The translations under genes and the position numbers were made by a program. Source: JAAUQA01 sp036351435 (GTDB lineage Bacteria > Pseudomonadota > Gammaproteobacteria > Competibacterales > Competibacteraceae). Taken from it: a stretch of 6,933 nt of DNA. Position 1 is the stretch's first letter; every line of letters starts with the position of its first letter. Location of the stretch: NCBI GenBank assembly GCA_036351435.1, contig JAZBPA010000283.1, forward strand, positions 1 through 6,933, given 5' to 3'. Below the pieces are notes generated by a model. That model was given only the letters and a program-made list of their open reading frames with translations. It was not told the origin of the DNA and searched no databases. Below, piece after piece: positions 6,267 to 6,933 of this stretch.

Positions 6267-6297
6267 CACGTAGGGTGCGCAATGTGTACCCTACGTG
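6267..6297 (+). repeat. REP-like palindrome / strong hairpin before the Uma2 gene
   Basis: Arms 6267-6276 (CACGTAGGGT) and 6288-6297 (ACCCTACGTG) are perfect 10-bp inverted repeats. In plus-strand RNA the stem extends by two G-U and two C-G pairs to 14 bp with a 3-base loop (AAT, 6281-6283); minus-strand RNA would have A-C mismatches there. It lies 18 bases after the acetolactate synthase stop and nine bases before the Uma2 ribosome binding site. No T-run follows, so it is not a classic terminator. The core resembles GTAGGGTGCG-type palindromes that recur between genes in some bacteria; this is from memory and not verified. Confidence 0.5.
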
Positions 6298-6305
6298 CTA
6301 GCCTT

Positions 6306-6311
6306 GGGAGG
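6306..6311 (+). promoter_or_regulatory. Ribosome binding site that selects the GTG at 6316
   Basis: GGGAGG, four bases before GTG 6316, is the strongest Shine-Dalgarno sequence near this gene. The in-frame GTG at 6295 lies inside the upstream hairpin and before this site, so 6316 is preferred. Confidence 0.6.
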
Positions 6312-6315
6312 TATC

Positions 6316-6876
6316 GTGGAGGCAAGAAAATTAAAGACCATAGATGATTTGCTGCAATCCGATGATGAGCGTGTTGAGCTGATCAATGGTGAGCTTATTA
6401 AGCGCCCTATGGCGCGATCTGAACATGCACTCATTCAATCCAGCCTTTCCGATGAAGTTTCGCCATTTAAACGAAAAGATGGTTCGGGTGGATGGTGGAT
6501 AATGCCCGAAATCAGCGTCAAGTATAGTGAACATCACTGTCCTAGCCACGATTTGGCGGGGTGGCGGAAAGAACGCATACCGCTCAGGCCGACAGGAATA
6601 ATGAATGTCATACCCGATTGGGTTTGCGAAATCACCTCACCAGGTCACGAAAGAAAGGATTTGTTCAACAACTTGATATTATTGCAACGCAGTAAGGTAC
6701 CGTATTATTGGGTCATTTCACCGGAAGACAAAACACTGATTGCTTATGCGCTGGTTGATGAAAAATACCACGTCACCTTTTCTGTGGAGTATGGCACTGA
6801 ACAAGGTCACGACAAGGCAAAAATACCGCCGTTTGAAGAAGTGGAAATTGATCTGAAGTATGTTTTTGGGGATTGA
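6316..6876 (+). CDS. Uma2 family (DUF820) PD-(D/E)XK nuclease-fold protein
   Basis: A 186-residue protein of the Uma2/DUF820 family, which has a restriction-endonuclease-like PD-(D/E)XK fold. The biological role of the family is not settled; members are numerous in cyanobacteria and some environmental proteobacteria. Visible blocks are VELINGELI (20-28), PEISVKY (64-70), SHDLAGWRKERIP (77-89) and PDWVCEITSP (100-109) followed by RKD. Probable acidic active-site residues are D79 and E105, with K114 a candidate lysine, all by analogy only. YYWVISPEDKTLIAYAL (130-146) is also typical. The start is GTG with a strong ribosome binding site. Length is normal and the frame is open. Its base composition looks more AT-rich than gltX or the acetolactate synthase gene, and it carries no recognised partner, so horizontal gain is possible. 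Confidence 0.83.
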   Translation: MEARKLKTIDDLLQSDDERVELINGELIKRPMARSEHALIQSSLSDEVSPFKRKDGSGGWWIMPEISVKYSEHHCPSHDLAGWRKERIPLRPTGIMNVIPDWVCEITSPGHERKDLFNNLILLQRSKVPYYWVISPEDKTLIAYALVDEKYHVTFSVEYGTEQGHDKAKIPPFEEVEIDLKYVFGD

Positions 6877-6893
6877 ATAAGGGATCAAACAGC

Positions 6894-6929
6894 TGCCTCC
6901 CCCGCAATCCATCTGTGCAGAAGGAGGCA
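6894..6929 (+). other. Inverted repeat after the Uma2 gene at the window edge
   Basis: TGCCTCC (6894-6900) and GGAGGCA (6923-6929) form a perfect 7-bp inverted repeat around a 22-base interior, 17 bases after the Uma2 stop. It may be a terminator stem or the edge of a repeat, but the sequence ends four bases later, so any T-run cannot be seen. Confidence 0.3.
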
Positions 6930-6933
6930 AGCC

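Noticed and set aside
1..6933. CRISPR array, tRNA gene, toxin-antitoxin pair or phage module
   Set aside because: No regularly spaced repeats, tRNA-like cloverleaf or paired small genes were seen. Apart from the Uma2 gene and the MITE-like element, the content is housekeeping.

Overview
The window reads as a housekeeping stretch of a gammaproteobacterial chromosome of moderate GC. The evidence is a GltX close to the E. coli type, a divergent pmbA/darP (tldE/yjgA) pair in the same arrangement as in E. coli, and an rRNA-operon leader at the left edge with a boxA and a conserved downstream element spaced as in E. coli rrn leaders. The later genes (an atypical acetolactate synthase-like enzyme and a Uma2 nuclease-fold protein) fit an environmental, non-enteric gammaproteobacterium. 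I cannot name the genus from the sequence.

Layout. Positions 1-94 (minus strand) hold an rRNA-operon promoter and the start of its leader, reading out of the left edge; the 16S gene itself would lie outside. A HIT-family nucleotide hydrolase/transferase (186-611, minus) sits just upstream of that promoter in the same direction. The 349-base gap from 612 to 960 contains a probable hit promoter, a 132-bp MITE-like element with perfect 18-bp terminal inverted repeats and a possible 4-bp target duplication, and a possible gltX promoter whose -35 overlaps the element's right end. gltX (961-2370, plus) converges on pmbA/tldE (2393-3748, minus); a hairpin spans both stop codons. A 96-bp divergent promoter region separates pmbA from darP (3845-4366, plus). 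After a structured gap comes a ThDP-dependent acetolactate synthase large-subunit-like gene (4461-6248, plus) with no regulatory subunit beside it. A strong palindrome and a Uma2-family gene (6316-6876, plus) follow, and another inverted repeat lies at the right edge.

The genes do not form one pathway. Translation and ribosome themes recur (rrn leader, gltX, darP), TldE belongs to a peptide-processing protease complex, and the acetolactate synthase points to branched-chain amino acid or acetoin-type metabolism. I found no convincing new multigene system. The points most worth a second look are the MITE-like element, the four-cysteine insert in the acetolactate synthase, the palindrome before uma2, and the rRNA leader at the edge.
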